Below, piece after piece: positions 53,175 to 61,764 of a stretch of DNA of 64,000 nt. Under the pieces are notes generated by a model. The model was not told the DNA's origin. It saw only the letters and a list, made by a program, of their open reading frames with translations, and searched no databases. The translations under genes and the position numbers were made by a program. Each line of letters begins with the position of its first letter. The first letter of the stretch is position 1. The stretch comes from Streptomyces cellulosae (lineage in GTDB: Bacteria > Actinomycetota > Actinomycetes > Streptomycetales > Streptomycetaceae): positions 33,513 through 97,512 of the forward strand of contig BNBH01000017.1 in NCBI GenBank assembly GCA_014655195.1, given 5' to 3'.

Positions 53175-54200
53175 TTGCGCGTACTGCTCACCGGACACCA
53201 GGGCTATCTGGGCACCGTGATGGCCCCGGTGCTCACGGCCGCCGGACACGAGGTCGTCGGGCTGGACGCCGGCCTGTTCGCCGACTGCGTGCTGGGGCCG
53301 ACGCCCGCGGACCCCCCGGGGACGCGGGTGGACCTGCGGGACGTCACGGCCGGCCATGTGGCCGGGGCGGACGCCGTGATCCACCTGGCCGCCCTGTCCA
53401 ACGACCCGCTGGGGGCGCTGGCGCCGGAACTCACCTACGACATCAACCACCACGCGTCCGTGCGGCTGGCGAAGCTGGCCCGCGACGCGGGGGTGCGGCG
53501 CTTCCTGTACGCCTCGACCTGCTCGGTCTACGGCGCGGCGGGCGGCGACGAACTGGTGGCCGAGGACGCCCCGCTGCGCCCGGTGACGCCGTACGCCGAG
53601 TCCAAGGTGCGGGTCGAGGACGACCTGCACGAACTGGCCGACGACGACTTCAGCCCGGTCCACATGCGCAACGCGACCGCCTTCGGCTACTCGCCCCGGC
53701 TGCGCGCGGACATCGTGCTGAACAACCTGGTGGGGCACGCCCTGCTGTCCGGCGAGGTGCTGGTGCTGTCCGACGGCACGCCGTGGCGTCCGCTGGTGCA
53801 CGCCGCGGACATCGCCCGCGCGTTCCTGGCCGCCCTGGAGGCACCCCGGGAGGCGGTGCACGACACGGCGTTCAACATCGGCAGCGAGACCAACAACGTC
53901 ACGGTCGCGGAGATCGCCCAGCAGGTCGCGGACGCGGTGGACGGCTCCAAGGTGGTCATCACCGGGGAGACGGGCGCCGACCCGCGCTCCTACCGGGTGG
54001 ACTTCTCCCGCTTCCGCGAGGCGATCCCCGGCTTCGAATGCGAGTGGTCCGTGAAGCGCGGCGCGCTCGAACTGGCGGACGCCTACCGGACGCACGGGCT
54101 GACCCGGGAGGCGTTCGAGCAGCGGTTCACCCGGCTCGCCGTGCTGCGCGCCGCGTCGGACGCGGGCACGGTCGACGACACCCTGCGGTGGCGGTCGTGA
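53175..54200 (+). CDS. NAD-dependent epimerase/dehydratase
   Basis: A 341-residue extended short-chain dehydrogenase acting on a sugar nucleotide. The nucleotide motif is LLTGHQGYLGTVMAPVL (GxxGxxG), then IHLAALSNDP, the active-site region YASTCSVYGAAG with YAESKVRVE (YxxxK), and a C-terminal ADPRSYRVDFSRFREAIPGF. It resembles UDP-glucose 4-epimerases and CDP-sugar dehydratases of LPS loci; the exact reaction is not assignable. TTG start preceded by GGGGGG. Confidence 0.84.
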   Translation: MRVLLTGHQGYLGTVMAPVLTAAGHEVVGLDAGLFADCVLGPTPADPPGTRVDLRDVTAGHVAGADAVIHLAALSNDPLGALAPELTYDINHHASVRLAKLARDAGVRRFLYASTCSVYGAAGGDELVAEDAPLRPVTPYAESKVRVEDDLHELADDDFSPVHMRNATAFGYSPRLRADIVLNNLVGHALLSGEVLVLSDGTPWRPLVHAADIARAFLAALEAPREAVHDTAFNIGSETNNVTVAEIAQQVADAVDGSKVVITGETGADPRSYRVDFSRFREAIPGFECEWSVKRGALELADAYRTHGLTREAFEQRFTRLAVLRAASDAGTVDDTLRWRS

Positions 54201-55471
54201 CCACGCCGGGCGAGGAGATGCACGCCCTGGTGGAGCGGATGTACCCGCTCTGCCGGAGCATCACCGGCGACGGGGTGCGCGCCACCCTGGACGTCGTCGG
54301 GGAGCATCTGCCGCTGGAGGTGCACGAGGTGCCCACCGGCACGCAGGTGCTGGACTGGACGGTGCCGCAGGAGTGGAACGTCCGGGAGGCGTGGATCGCC
54401 GACCCGTCCGGGCGGCGGGTCGTCGACCTCGCCGACTCCAGCCTGCACGTCCTCGGGTACAGCGTGCCGGTGTCGGCGCGGATGCCCCTGTCGGAGCTGC
54501 GCCCGCATCTGCACACCCTGCCCGGGCACCCGAAGTGGGTTCCGTACCGCACCAGTTACTACAAGCCGGACTGGGGGTTCTGTCTCGCGCAGGAGACCCT
54601 GGACGCGCTGCCGGACGGCGAGTACGAGGTGCGGATCGACTCCACGCTGGCGGACGGACACCTCACCTACGCCGAGCACGTGGTGCCGGGTCAGGTGCCC
54701 GACGAGGTGCTCGTCTCCAGCCACGTCTGCCACCCGTCGCTGGCCAACGACAACCTGGCCGGCATCGCGGTGGCGACGTTCCTCGCCCGGTCGCTGGCCG
54801 AGGGCACGCCGTACCACACGTACCGGTTCCTGTTCGCGCCCGGCACCATCGGGGCGATCACCTGGCTGGCCCGCAACGCCGGCCGGGTGGAGCGGGTGCA
54901 GCACGGTCTTGTGCTGGCCTGCGCGGGCGACCGCGGCTCGCTGACGTACAAGCGCAGCAGGCGCGGGGACGCGGAGATCGACCGGGTGATGCGGTACGTC
55001 CTGGAGACGTCCGGACGGCCGCACGAGATACGGGAGTTCACCCCGTACGGCTACGACGAGCGGCAGTTCTGCTCGCCGGGCTTCAACCTGGGGGTGGGGT
55101 CGCTCAGCCGGACCCCGTACGCCGGCTACCCGGAGTACCACACCTCGGCGGACGACCTGGACTTCGTGACGCCGGAGGCCATGGAGGACACCCTCGCCGT
55201 GTGCCGGGAGGCGTTCGCCGTGCTCGACCGGAACCGGCGGTACGTCAACCTCAGCCCTTACGGTGAACCGCAGTTGGGCCGACGCGGGCTCTACGGGGCG
55301 CTCGGCGGGCGCAGCGACGCGCAGGAGGCCCAGATGGCGATGCTGTGGGTGCTCAGCCTCTCCGACGGCGAGCACGGTCTGCTGGACGTGGCCGAGCGGG
55401 CCGGTCTGCCGTTCGACACCGTCGTCGCGGCGGCCGACGCCCTGCACGGCGCCGGACTGGTCAAGGCGTGA
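54197..55471 (+). CDS. DUF4910 (aminopeptidase-like/winged-helix) protein
   Basis: A 424-residue protein of the DUF4910/DUF2172 family: an M28-like zinc hydrolase core and a C-terminal winged helix. Candidate metal ligands are in SSHVCHPSLANDNLAGIAV and in the final PEYHTSADDLDF. The winged helix covers QMAMLWVLSLSDGEHGLLDV. The family recurs in glycan loci beside epimerases and aminotransferases but has no established substrate. GTG at 54197 overlaps the previous stop; an ATG at 54218 is possible. Confidence 0.84.
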   Translation: MTTPGEEMHALVERMYPLCRSITGDGVRATLDVVGEHLPLEVHEVPTGTQVLDWTVPQEWNVREAWIADPSGRRVVDLADSSLHVLGYSVPVSARMPLSELRPHLHTLPGHPKWVPYRTSYYKPDWGFCLAQETLDALPDGEYEVRIDSTLADGHLTYAEHVVPGQVPDEVLVSSHVCHPSLANDNLAGIAVATFLARSLAEGTPYHTYRFLFAPGTIGAITWLARNAGRVERVQHGLVLACAGDRGSLTYKRSRRGDAEIDRVMRYVLETSGRPHEIREFTPYGYDERQFCSPGFNLGVGSLSRTPYAGYPEYHTSADDLDFVTPEAMEDTLAVCREAFAVLDRNRRYVNLSPYGEPQLGRRGLYGALGGRSDAQEAQMAMLWVLSLSDGEHGLLDVAERAGLPFDTVVAAADALHGAGLVKA

Positions 55472-55476
55472 GGCCG

Positions 55477-56775
55477 ATGGCCGCCGAGGAGGACAGGACG
55501 ACGACAGCGGCGCCGGCGGCGCCCCCGGCCCGCACCGTCACGCGGGCCGTCGCGGGCCGCCTGTCGTGGGGGCTCGCCGACCAGGCGGCCTCCAGCCTGT
55601 CCAACTTCGCCGTGGGCGTGTACGTGGCGCGCTCGCTGGGACTGACCGCGTTCGGCGTGTTCAGCCTGGCCTGGGTGACCTACGGCGTGGTGCTCAGCGT
55701 CTCCCGGGGCCTGGCCACCGACCCGCTCGTGGTGCGGTTCAGCGGCGTGTCCGAGGCCTCCTGGCGGCAGGCGGTGTCCCGCTCCACGGGCACCTCCCTG
55801 GGCGTCGGCATGGTCATCGGCGCGCTGTGCGTGGCGCTCTGGCCGCTGCTCGGCGGCAGCGTGGGCGCCGCGTTCGCCTGCCTGGGCGTGGTGCTGCCCG
55901 GGCTGCTGCTCCAGGACGCCTGGCGGTACTCGTTCTTCGCGGCCGGCGTCGGCCGGAAGGCGTTCGTCAACGACGTGGTGTGGGGCGTGGCGCTGATCCC
56001 CGCCATGGTCGTGGCGGCGCGGGCGGGCACCGTGCCCGCGTTCGTGCTTGCCTGGGGCGGCTCGGCCGCGGTGGCGGGCGCGTACGGCTGGGCGCAGTCC
56101 GGCATCCGGCCCCGGCTCACCGGGGCCCGGCCGTGGATCCGCGACCACCGTGACCTCGGCTACCGCTACCTGGTCGAGAACACCTGCGTGAGCGGCGCGG
56201 GCCAGCTGCGCGCGTACGGGCTCGGCGCCATCGTCGGCGTCGGCGCGGTCGGCGTCGTCCGGGGCGCCGAACTGCTGCAGGGCCCGTTCCTGGCCGTGCT
56301 GATGGGGCTGACGCTGGTCACCGTGGCCGAGGCGGCGCGGATGCTGAGGCAGGCCCCGCACCGGCTCGGCCGGTTCTGCTTCTTCCTGGGCGGCGGCCAG
56401 GCGGTCGCCGCCCTGCTGTGGGGCTGCGTGCTGCTGCTGATGCCGGACCGGGCCGGGGAGCTGGTCCTGGGAGACGTCTGGCCCGCCGCCAAGGAACTCA
56501 TTGTTCCGGCCACCCTCAGTGTCGCGGGGGCCGGTGTCGGTACCGGAGCGGCCGCCGGGCTGCGCGCACTCGGCGCGGCCCGGCTCAGTCTCCGGTGCCA
56601 GATCTTCGCGTCCGTCTGCTACGTGGGGCTCGGGATCGGCGGTGCGGCCCTCGGCGGCACCGTCGGCTCGGCCTGGGGGGCCGCCGCCGCGTCCGTGTGC
56701 GGTTCGGCCGCGTGGTGGCTGCACCTGAGGATCGCACTGCGCGAGCACCACCGAGATCTCTCATCCGTGAAGTGA
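55477..56775 (+). CDS. Wzx-like polysaccharide flippase
   Basis: A 432-residue MATE/MOP-superfamily membrane protein with about 12 predicted transmembrane segments (LADQAASSLSNFAVGVYVARSL is the characteristic first-helix/loop region). It should move lipid-linked repeat units across the membrane before polymerisation. ATG at 55477 is used; a GTG at 55468 overlapping the preceding stop is the alternative. Confidence 0.82.
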   Translation: MAAEEDRTTTAAPAAPPARTVTRAVAGRLSWGLADQAASSLSNFAVGVYVARSLGLTAFGVFSLAWVTYGVVLSVSRGLATDPLVVRFSGVSEASWRQAVSRSTGTSLGVGMVIGALCVALWPLLGGSVGAAFACLGVVLPGLLLQDAWRYSFFAAGVGRKAFVNDVVWGVALIPAMVVAARAGTVPAFVLAWGGSAAVAGAYGWAQSGIRPRLTGARPWIRDHRDLGYRYLVENTCVSGAGQLRAYGLGAIVGVGAVGVVRGAELLQGPFLAVLMGLTLVTVAEAARMLRQAPHRLGRFCFFLGGGQAVAALLWGCVLLLMPDRAGELVLGDVWPAAKELIVPATLSVAGAGVGTGAAAGLRALGAARLSLRCQIFASVCYVGLGIGGAALGGTVGSAWGAAAASVCGSAAWWLHLRIALREHHRDLSSVK

Positions 56776-56781
56776 GGACGT

Positions 56782-57729
56782 ATGACCGCGCAACCCCGGC
56801 TGAGCATCGGCCTACCCGTGTACAACGGCGAGGAGTACCTAGCCGAGTCGCTTGAGGCCCTGCTCGGCCAGACGTACGAGGACTTCGAGCTGGTCGTCAC
56901 CGACAACGCGTCGACCGACGGGACCCAGGACATCTGCCGGCGCTACGCCGAGCAGGACTCCCGGATCCGGTACATCCGGCTGACCCGGAACATCGGCGCC
57001 GCGCCGAACCACAACTACGTCTTCACCCAGTGCCGCGGCGAGCTGTTCAAGTGGGCCTCGCACGACGACCTGTACGCCCGTGACCTGCTGAAGCGCTGCG
57101 TGGAGGCGCTGGACGAGCACCCGGACGTGATCCTCGCCCACAGCGACCAGGCGGTCATCGACGCCGACGGCAAGGTCAAGGTGCCCTACGCGTACACGCT
57201 GAACACCGGCTCGCCGCACGCGCCCGAGCGGTTCCGCAGCCTGCTGTTCGAGCCCGGCGGCGACGACTTCTACGGCGTGATGCGCGCCGACGTGCTGCGC
57301 CGGGTCAAGCCGCACGACAGCTACCACCACGCGGACCGCACGTTCGTCGCCGAGATCACCCTGCACGGCCGCTTCCACCAGGTGCCGGAACTGCTGTACT
57401 TCCGCCGCGACCACCCCACCCGTGCCGAGCGGGCCAACCCGTCCAAGCGCGCCCGCTGCGTCAACCTGGACCCGCGCCGGGCAGGACCGCTGCACCCGAC
57501 GCCCCGGCTGCTCGCCGAGTACGTGTGGGGGTTCGTGTCGGCGGTGCAACGGGCGCCGCTGTCCCCCGCCGACCGGCGCGCCTGCTACCGGCACCTCGCC
57601 TCGTGGGCGACCAGCCGGGTCCGGCCGGGCGCCGGCGAGCGGGTCGAGGACCGGGCCCCGGTGGACCCGGCCGCGCTGGACATCTCCGTCGACGCCCTGG
57701 TCGCCGGCCGCGAGAGGGGTGGCGCGTGA
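56782..57729 (+). CDS. glycosyltransferase family 2
   Basis: A 315-residue GT-A inverting glycosyltransferase: SIGLPVYNGEEYLAESLEAL, ELVVTDNASTDGTQDICRRY, FKWASHDDLYARDLLKRC (the metal-binding D-D of GT-A enzymes). No membrane segment. It adds a sugar to the growing repeat unit in the cytoplasm. The third glycosyltransferase of the operon; with the initiating transferase this predicts a backbone unit of about four sugars. Confidence 0.87.
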   Translation: MTAQPRLSIGLPVYNGEEYLAESLEALLGQTYEDFELVVTDNASTDGTQDICRRYAEQDSRIRYIRLTRNIGAAPNHNYVFTQCRGELFKWASHDDLYARDLLKRCVEALDEHPDVILAHSDQAVIDADGKVKVPYAYTLNTGSPHAPERFRSLLFEPGGDDFYGVMRADVLRRVKPHDSYHHADRTFVAEITLHGRFHQVPELLYFRRDHPTRAERANPSKRARCVNLDPRRAGPLHPTPRLLAEYVWGFVSAVQRAPLSPADRRACYRHLASWATSRVRPGAGERVEDRAPVDPAALDISVDALVAGRERGGA

Positions 57730-58946
57730 CGTCTCCCCGGGTGGGCCTCTTCGGTCTGTTCGGCTCCGGGAACGTCGGCAACGACGGCTCACTGGTGGCT
57801 GTCCTCGACCATCTGCGCGCCGACCGTCCGGACGCGGAGGTGGACGCCCTGTGCGGCGGCCCCGAGACCGTCACGGCCCGGTACGGGATACCGGCCGCGC
57901 GCCTGCACTGGTTCCGCGGCGAGTACCGCACGGCGTCGCGCCCGGGCGACCTCGCGGGCAAGGCCGTGGGCAAGCTCGTGGACGCCTTCCGCATCGCGGC
58001 CTGGGTGCGCCGGCACGACCTGGTGATCGTGCCCGGCACCGGCATCCTGGAGAGCACCCTGCCGCTGCGGCCGTGGGGCATGCCGTACTCGCTGTTCCTG
58101 GTGTGCGCGGCCGGGCGCCTGCTGCGCACCCCGGTCGCGCTGGTCGGGGTCGGGGCGTCCGAGACGGGCAGCCGTCCGGTGCGGACGCTGACCCGCTGGG
58201 CGGCGCGGCTGGCCGCGTACCGGTCGTACCGGGACACGCTGTCGCGGGACGCGATACGGGCGATGGGCGCGGACACCCGGCGCGACGAGGTCTACGCCGA
58301 CCTGGTGTTCGCCCTGCCGACACCGCCGCCGGGCGACCCGTCGGGTCCGCCGGGACCGGTGTGCGTGGGCGTCATGGACTTCGGCGGCAGCAACGACGAA
58401 CGGGACAGGGCGGACGAGCTGCGCCGCCGCTACCTGGACGGCATGACGCGGTTCGTGCGCGCGCTGGCCGAGGAGGGCAGGCCGGTACGGCTGCTCACCG
58501 GTGACGACGTGGACCGGCCGGTGACCGAGGCGATCCTCGAGGCGGTCGACTCGCCGCTGGTGACCGCCGCCGCGACGGCGTCGCTGGGTGACCTGATGAA
58601 GGAGATGGCGGTCGCGGACACGGTGGTGGCGACCCGCTATCACAACCTGGTGTGCGCGCTGAAGGTCGGCACCCCGGCGCTCGCCGTGAGCTACGCGGCG
58701 AAGAGCGACCGGCTGATGGCCGACATGGGGCTGGGCGAGCACTGCCACCCGGCGCGGGACATCGACGCGGGCCGGCTGCTGGAGCAGTTCCGCGCGCTGG
58801 AGCGGAACCGGGCGGAGGTCCGGCGGACCCTCGCGGAGGGCAACCCGGTGCTGGCCGGGCGCGTCCGCCGGCAGTTCGAGGCGCTGAACGCGCTCTTACC
58901 GGCGTCCGGCGCCGCACCCGACCACGCACGACAGGAGACCCCATGA
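57726..58946 (+). CDS. polysaccharide pyruvyl transferase family protein
   Basis: A 406-residue CsaB/PssM-like protein. The N-terminal loop LFGLFGSGNVGNDGSLVAVL and the later VVATRYHNLVCALKVGTPAL match the pyruvyltransferase fold, in which phosphoenolpyruvate forms a ketal on a sugar diol. It predicts a pyruvylated, negatively charged polymer. Coupled by GTGA upstream and ATGA downstream. Confidence 0.85.
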   Translation: MTSPRVGLFGLFGSGNVGNDGSLVAVLDHLRADRPDAEVDALCGGPETVTARYGIPAARLHWFRGEYRTASRPGDLAGKAVGKLVDAFRIAAWVRRHDLVIVPGTGILESTLPLRPWGMPYSLFLVCAAGRLLRTPVALVGVGASETGSRPVRTLTRWAARLAAYRSYRDTLSRDAIRAMGADTRRDEVYADLVFALPTPPPGDPSGPPGPVCVGVMDFGGSNDERDRADELRRRYLDGMTRFVRALAEEGRPVRLLTGDDVDRPVTEAILEAVDSPLVTAAATASLGDLMKEMAVADTVVATRYHNLVCALKVGTPALAVSYAAKSDRLMADMGLGEHCHPARDIDAGRLLEQFRALERNRAEVRRTLAEGNPVLAGRVRRQFEALNALLPASGAAPDHARQETP

Positions 58947-59503
58947 AGGTGACCGAGGTCCCGGCGATCGCCGGGGCATTTCTGTTCGAGCCGACACCCT
59001 TCACCGACGAACGCGGCCTCTTCTGCCGCACGTTCGACGCGGACGTGGTGCGTTCCGTGGGCATCGACCCGGACGCCTTCGTCCAGGACAGCCTCTCCCG
59101 TTCGGTGCGGGGCGTGGTGCGCGGCATGCATCTGCGGTCCGGCGAGGGCGAGGCGAAACTGGTCCGCTGCTCGTACGGCCGGATCTTCGACGTGGTGGTG
59201 GACCTGCGGCCCGGCTCGCCGACGTACCTGGGCCGCGCCACGGTCGAGCTGTCCGGGGACACGCAGGCCACCTTGTACGTTCCGGCGGGCTGCGCGCACG
59301 GCTTCCAGGCGCTGACGGAGACCGCCGACACGTCGTACCGGATCGACCGCGAGCACGACCCCTCGGAGGACGTGACGATCGCGTTCGACGACCCCGAACT
59401 GGCCGTTCCCTGGCCGCTTCCGGTCACGCTGACGTCCGAACGGGACCGCAAGGCGCCCGGCCTGGCGGAGGTGCTGAGGACGCTGGAGGTGAAGGCGCCA
59501 TGA
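58943..59503 (+). CDS. dTDP-4-dehydrorhamnose 3,5-epimerase-like (RmlC) protein
   Basis: A 186-residue cupin of the RmlC family. Recognisable elements are TPFTDERGLFCRTFDAD, QDSLSRSVRGVVRGMHLRSG (catalytic His in the GMH strand), VRCSYGRIFDVVVDLRPGSP and LYVPAGCAHGFQAL. It would epimerise a 4-keto sugar nucleotide. No RmlA/B/D genes accompany it, so the substrate may be the keto sugar made from the CDP-sugar block in this operon (inference). Confidence 0.87.
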   Translation: MKVTEVPAIAGAFLFEPTPFTDERGLFCRTFDADVVRSVGIDPDAFVQDSLSRSVRGVVRGMHLRSGEGEAKLVRCSYGRIFDVVVDLRPGSPTYLGRATVELSGDTQATLYVPAGCAHGFQALTETADTSYRIDREHDPSEDVTIAFDDPELAVPWPLPVTLTSERDRKAPGLAEVLRTLEVKAP

Positions 59504-60825
59504 GCGGTGAGGAGTTCGAGCTGCCCGTGTCCCGGGCGGTGAACGAGCGGCTGCACGCGGCGATCCCGGGCGGCGCGCACACGTACGCCAAGGGCGACGA
59601 CCAGTACCCGCAGGACCTGGCTCCGGTCATCAGCCACGGACGCGGCGCCCATGTGTGGGACGTCGACGGCAACGAGTACATCGAGTACGGCTCGGGGCTG
59701 CGGTCGGTGAGCCTCGGGCACGCCCATCCGCGGGTGCTGGAGGCGGTGCGGCGGGAGCTGGACCGGGGCAGCAACTTCGTGCGCCCGTCGGTGATGGAGG
59801 CGGAGGCGGCGGAGCGGTTCCTCGCCACGGTGCCGACCGCCGAGATGGTGAAGTTCGCGAAGAACGGCTCCGACGCGACCACGGCGGCGGTGCGGCTGGC
59901 GCGCGCCGTCACCGGGCGCACGCGGGTGGCGCTCTGCGCGGACCATCCGTTCTTCTCGGTGGACGACTGGTTCATCGGCACCACGCCGATGTCGGCGGGC
60001 ATCCCGTCGGGGACCACGGATCTGACGGTGACGTTCCCGTACGGCGATCTGACCGCCGTGGAGGCGCTGTTCGACCGGTACCCGGGCGAGATCGCCTGCC
60101 TGATCCTGGAGCCCGCCACCCAGACCGAGCCGCCCCCGGGCTACCTCGCCGGCCTGCGCGACCTCGCGCACCGTCACGGCAGCGTGCTGGTCTTCGACGA
60201 GATGATCACCGGCTTCCGCTGGTCCGAGGCGGGCGCACAGGGCCTGTACGGGGTGACCCCCGACCTGTCCACCTTCGGCAAGGCGCTGGGCAACGGCTTC
60301 GCGGTGTCCGCGCTGGCCGGGCGCCGCGAGCTGATGGAGCGGGGCGGGCTGCGGCACGACGGCGACCGGGTGTTCCTGCTGTCCACCACCCACGGCGCGG
60401 AGACGCACGCCCTGGCGGCGGCGACGGCCGTGCAGACGACCTACGTGGAGGAGGGTGTCACCGCGCGGCTGCACGCGCTGGGCGAGCGGCTGGCCGCGGG
60501 CGTGCGGGACGCGGCGGCCGCGATGGGCGTCGCCGACCATGTGGTGGTCCGGGGCCGCGCCAGCAACCTGGTCTTCGCGACGCTGGACGCGCGGGGCCGG
60601 CCGTCGCAGGAGTACCGGACGCTGTTCCTGCGACGGTTGCTCATGGGCGGGGTGCTGGCCCCGTCGTTCGTGGTGAGCGGCGCGCTGGAGGAGGCCGACG
60701 TCGACCGCACGGTGGACGTGGTCGGCCAGGCGTGCGCGGTGTACCGCAAGGCGCTGGACGCGGGCGATCCGACACCGTGGCTGGGGGGCCGACCGGTGCG
60801 GCCGGTGTTCCGTCCGAGGGCGTGA
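59500..60825 (+). CDS. glutamate-1-semialdehyde aminomutase-like class III aminotransferase
   Basis: A 441-residue PLP enzyme. The PLP Lys lies in DLSTFGKALGNGFAVSALAG, preceded by VLVFDEMITGFRWSEAG. The N-terminus GGAHTYAKGDDQYP and FVRPSVMEAEAAERF follow glutamate-1-semialdehyde 2,1-aminomutase-like proteins. Because it terminates a polysaccharide operon and overlaps rmlC, a sugar or sugar-attached substrate is more likely than tetrapyrrole synthesis. Last gene of the operon; a strong terminator follows. Confidence 0.85.
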   Translation: MSGEEFELPVSRAVNERLHAAIPGGAHTYAKGDDQYPQDLAPVISHGRGAHVWDVDGNEYIEYGSGLRSVSLGHAHPRVLEAVRRELDRGSNFVRPSVMEAEAAERFLATVPTAEMVKFAKNGSDATTAAVRLARAVTGRTRVALCADHPFFSVDDWFIGTTPMSAGIPSGTTDLTVTFPYGDLTAVEALFDRYPGEIACLILEPATQTEPPPGYLAGLRDLAHRHGSVLVFDEMITGFRWSEAGAQGLYGVTPDLSTFGKALGNGFAVSALAGRRELMERGGLRHDGDRVFLLSTTHGAETHALAAATAVQTTYVEEGVTARLHALGERLAAGVRDAAAAMGVADHVVVRGRASNLVFATLDARGRPSQEYRTLFLRRLLMGGVLAPSFVVSGALEEADVDRTVDVVGQACAVYRKALDAGDPTPWLGGRPVRPVFRPRA

Positions 60826-60831
60826 GAGCGG

Positions 60832-60857
60832 AGGGCGTGAGCTGAGGGCGTGAGCTG
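60832..60857 (+). repeat. two tandem 13-bp repeats
   Basis: GAGGGCGTGAGCT occurs twice head to tail just after the last operon stop codon, and a degenerate third copy overlaps the stop itself. They separate the coding end from the terminator. Confidence 0.6.
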
Positions 60858-60858
60858 A

Positions 60859-60886
60859 GGGGCGCCGGTCCTCGGACCGACGCCCC
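60859..60886 (+). terminator. terminator of the polysaccharide operon
   Basis: GGGGCG (60859-60864) with CGCCCC (60881-60886), and CGGTCC (60866-60871) with GGACCG (60874-60879), form one long stem with a single C/A mismatch and a TC loop, 33 bp after the last stop codon. Confidence 0.8.
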
Positions 60887-60915
60887 GTCCTCCGGGCATC
60901 GGGCGCCGGACGAAA

Positions 60916-60989
60916 GCGTCCCGGCCCGGGCGTCCCGGCCAGGGCGTCCCAGCCCGGGGCGTCCCAGCCCGGGGCGTCCCGGCCCGGGG
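60916..60989. repeat. five tandem 14-15-bp GC repeats
   Basis: Five consecutive copies of GCGTCCCRGCCCGG(G) start at 60916, 60930, 60944, 60959 and 60974. They lie in the intergenic region between the operon terminator and the convergent PAP2 gene. Likely a slippage-prone minisatellite. Confidence 0.75.
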
Positions 60990-61006
60990 CCGACGGCGAT
61001 GTGCCG

Positions 61007-61690
61007 TCACCTCATGTGCCGACGGCGGGAGTCGGCCGCCCGGTCGATGACCCACGCCGCCGCCGGCACCACCGCCAGGGCGGTGCAGCAGCCGCCCACC
61101 GTGTCGGTCGGGTAGTGCGCCCCGGTGGCGACCTGGGCCCAGCCCATGAGGGCGCCGGCGGCGGATGCGGCGGCCAGGGCGAGGGCGGTGCCGGACGTCG
61201 GGCCGAGACCGAACCGCCCTGCCGCGAGCAGCGCCAGGGCCAGGGCGAACGCCGTGAGGAAGGCGGTGTGCCCGCTCGGGAAGGCCAGGTTGTCGTCGCC
61301 GTTGATGGTGCGGGCGGCGAGCGGCTTGAGCAGCCGTGTCGCACCGACGGCGAGCGCGGGACCGGCGAGCAGCAGCACGGCGGCGCGAGGCCTCCGGGCC
61401 CTCAGGCAGGCGACGACACCGGCCGTGAGCAGCAGGAGCGCGCCTCCGGGGTCGCCCAGGAAGTCCGTCGCGTTGGCGATGTCCCACCAGGGCGCCCCGA
61501 CCCCGTACGCGGCCGCCCCGAGCCGGGCGTCCGTCCGCCCCGGCCCGGCGTCACCGGCGTACCGGACGCCGAGCAGGACGACCACGAGCCCGGCGAACAC
61601 GGCGACAACGGCAAGACGCCCGCGCATCGCCACAGGCAGCACCGCCGCAGCGGTCACCTTGCCGTCCGTCACCGTCACCGTGCCGCCCAC
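61007..61690 (-). CDS. PAP2-family membrane phosphatase
   Basis: A 227-residue PAP2 phosphatase with about five transmembrane segments. Active-site motifs are KPLAARTINGDDN, PSGHTAFLTAF (PSGH) and GAHYPTDTVGG (H-x-x-x-D). It probably dephosphorylates a lipid phosphate such as undecaprenyl pyrophosphate or phosphatidic acid at the outer face. Recycling of the lipid carrier used by the neighbouring polysaccharide system is an attractive but unproven link. The start is uncertain (GTG at 61690 or ATG at 61627). Confidence 0.82.
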   Translation of the reverse strand: MGGTVTVTDGKVTAAAVLPVAMRGRLAVVAVFAGLVVVLLGVRYAGDAGPGRTDARLGAAAYGVGAPWWDIANATDFLGDPGGALLLLTAGVVACLRARRPRAAVLLLAGPALAVGATRLLKPLAARTINGDDNLAFPSGHTAFLTAFALALALLAAGRFGLGPTSGTALALAAASAAGALMGWAQVATGAHYPTDTVGGCCTALAVVPAAAWVIDRAADSRRRHMR

Positions 61691-61764
61691 CCCCGTGCGA
61701 TGCCCCCTTTTTTCAGGTTAACCGACGGTGGAGCGGGCGGAGTTGGCTCCCGTGGCCGCCTTGC

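Noticed and set aside
61007-61690. PAP2 phosphatase as the 22nd gene of the polysaccharide operon
   Set aside because: It is on the opposite strand beyond the terminator. A carrier-recycling role is possible but it is not part of the operon.
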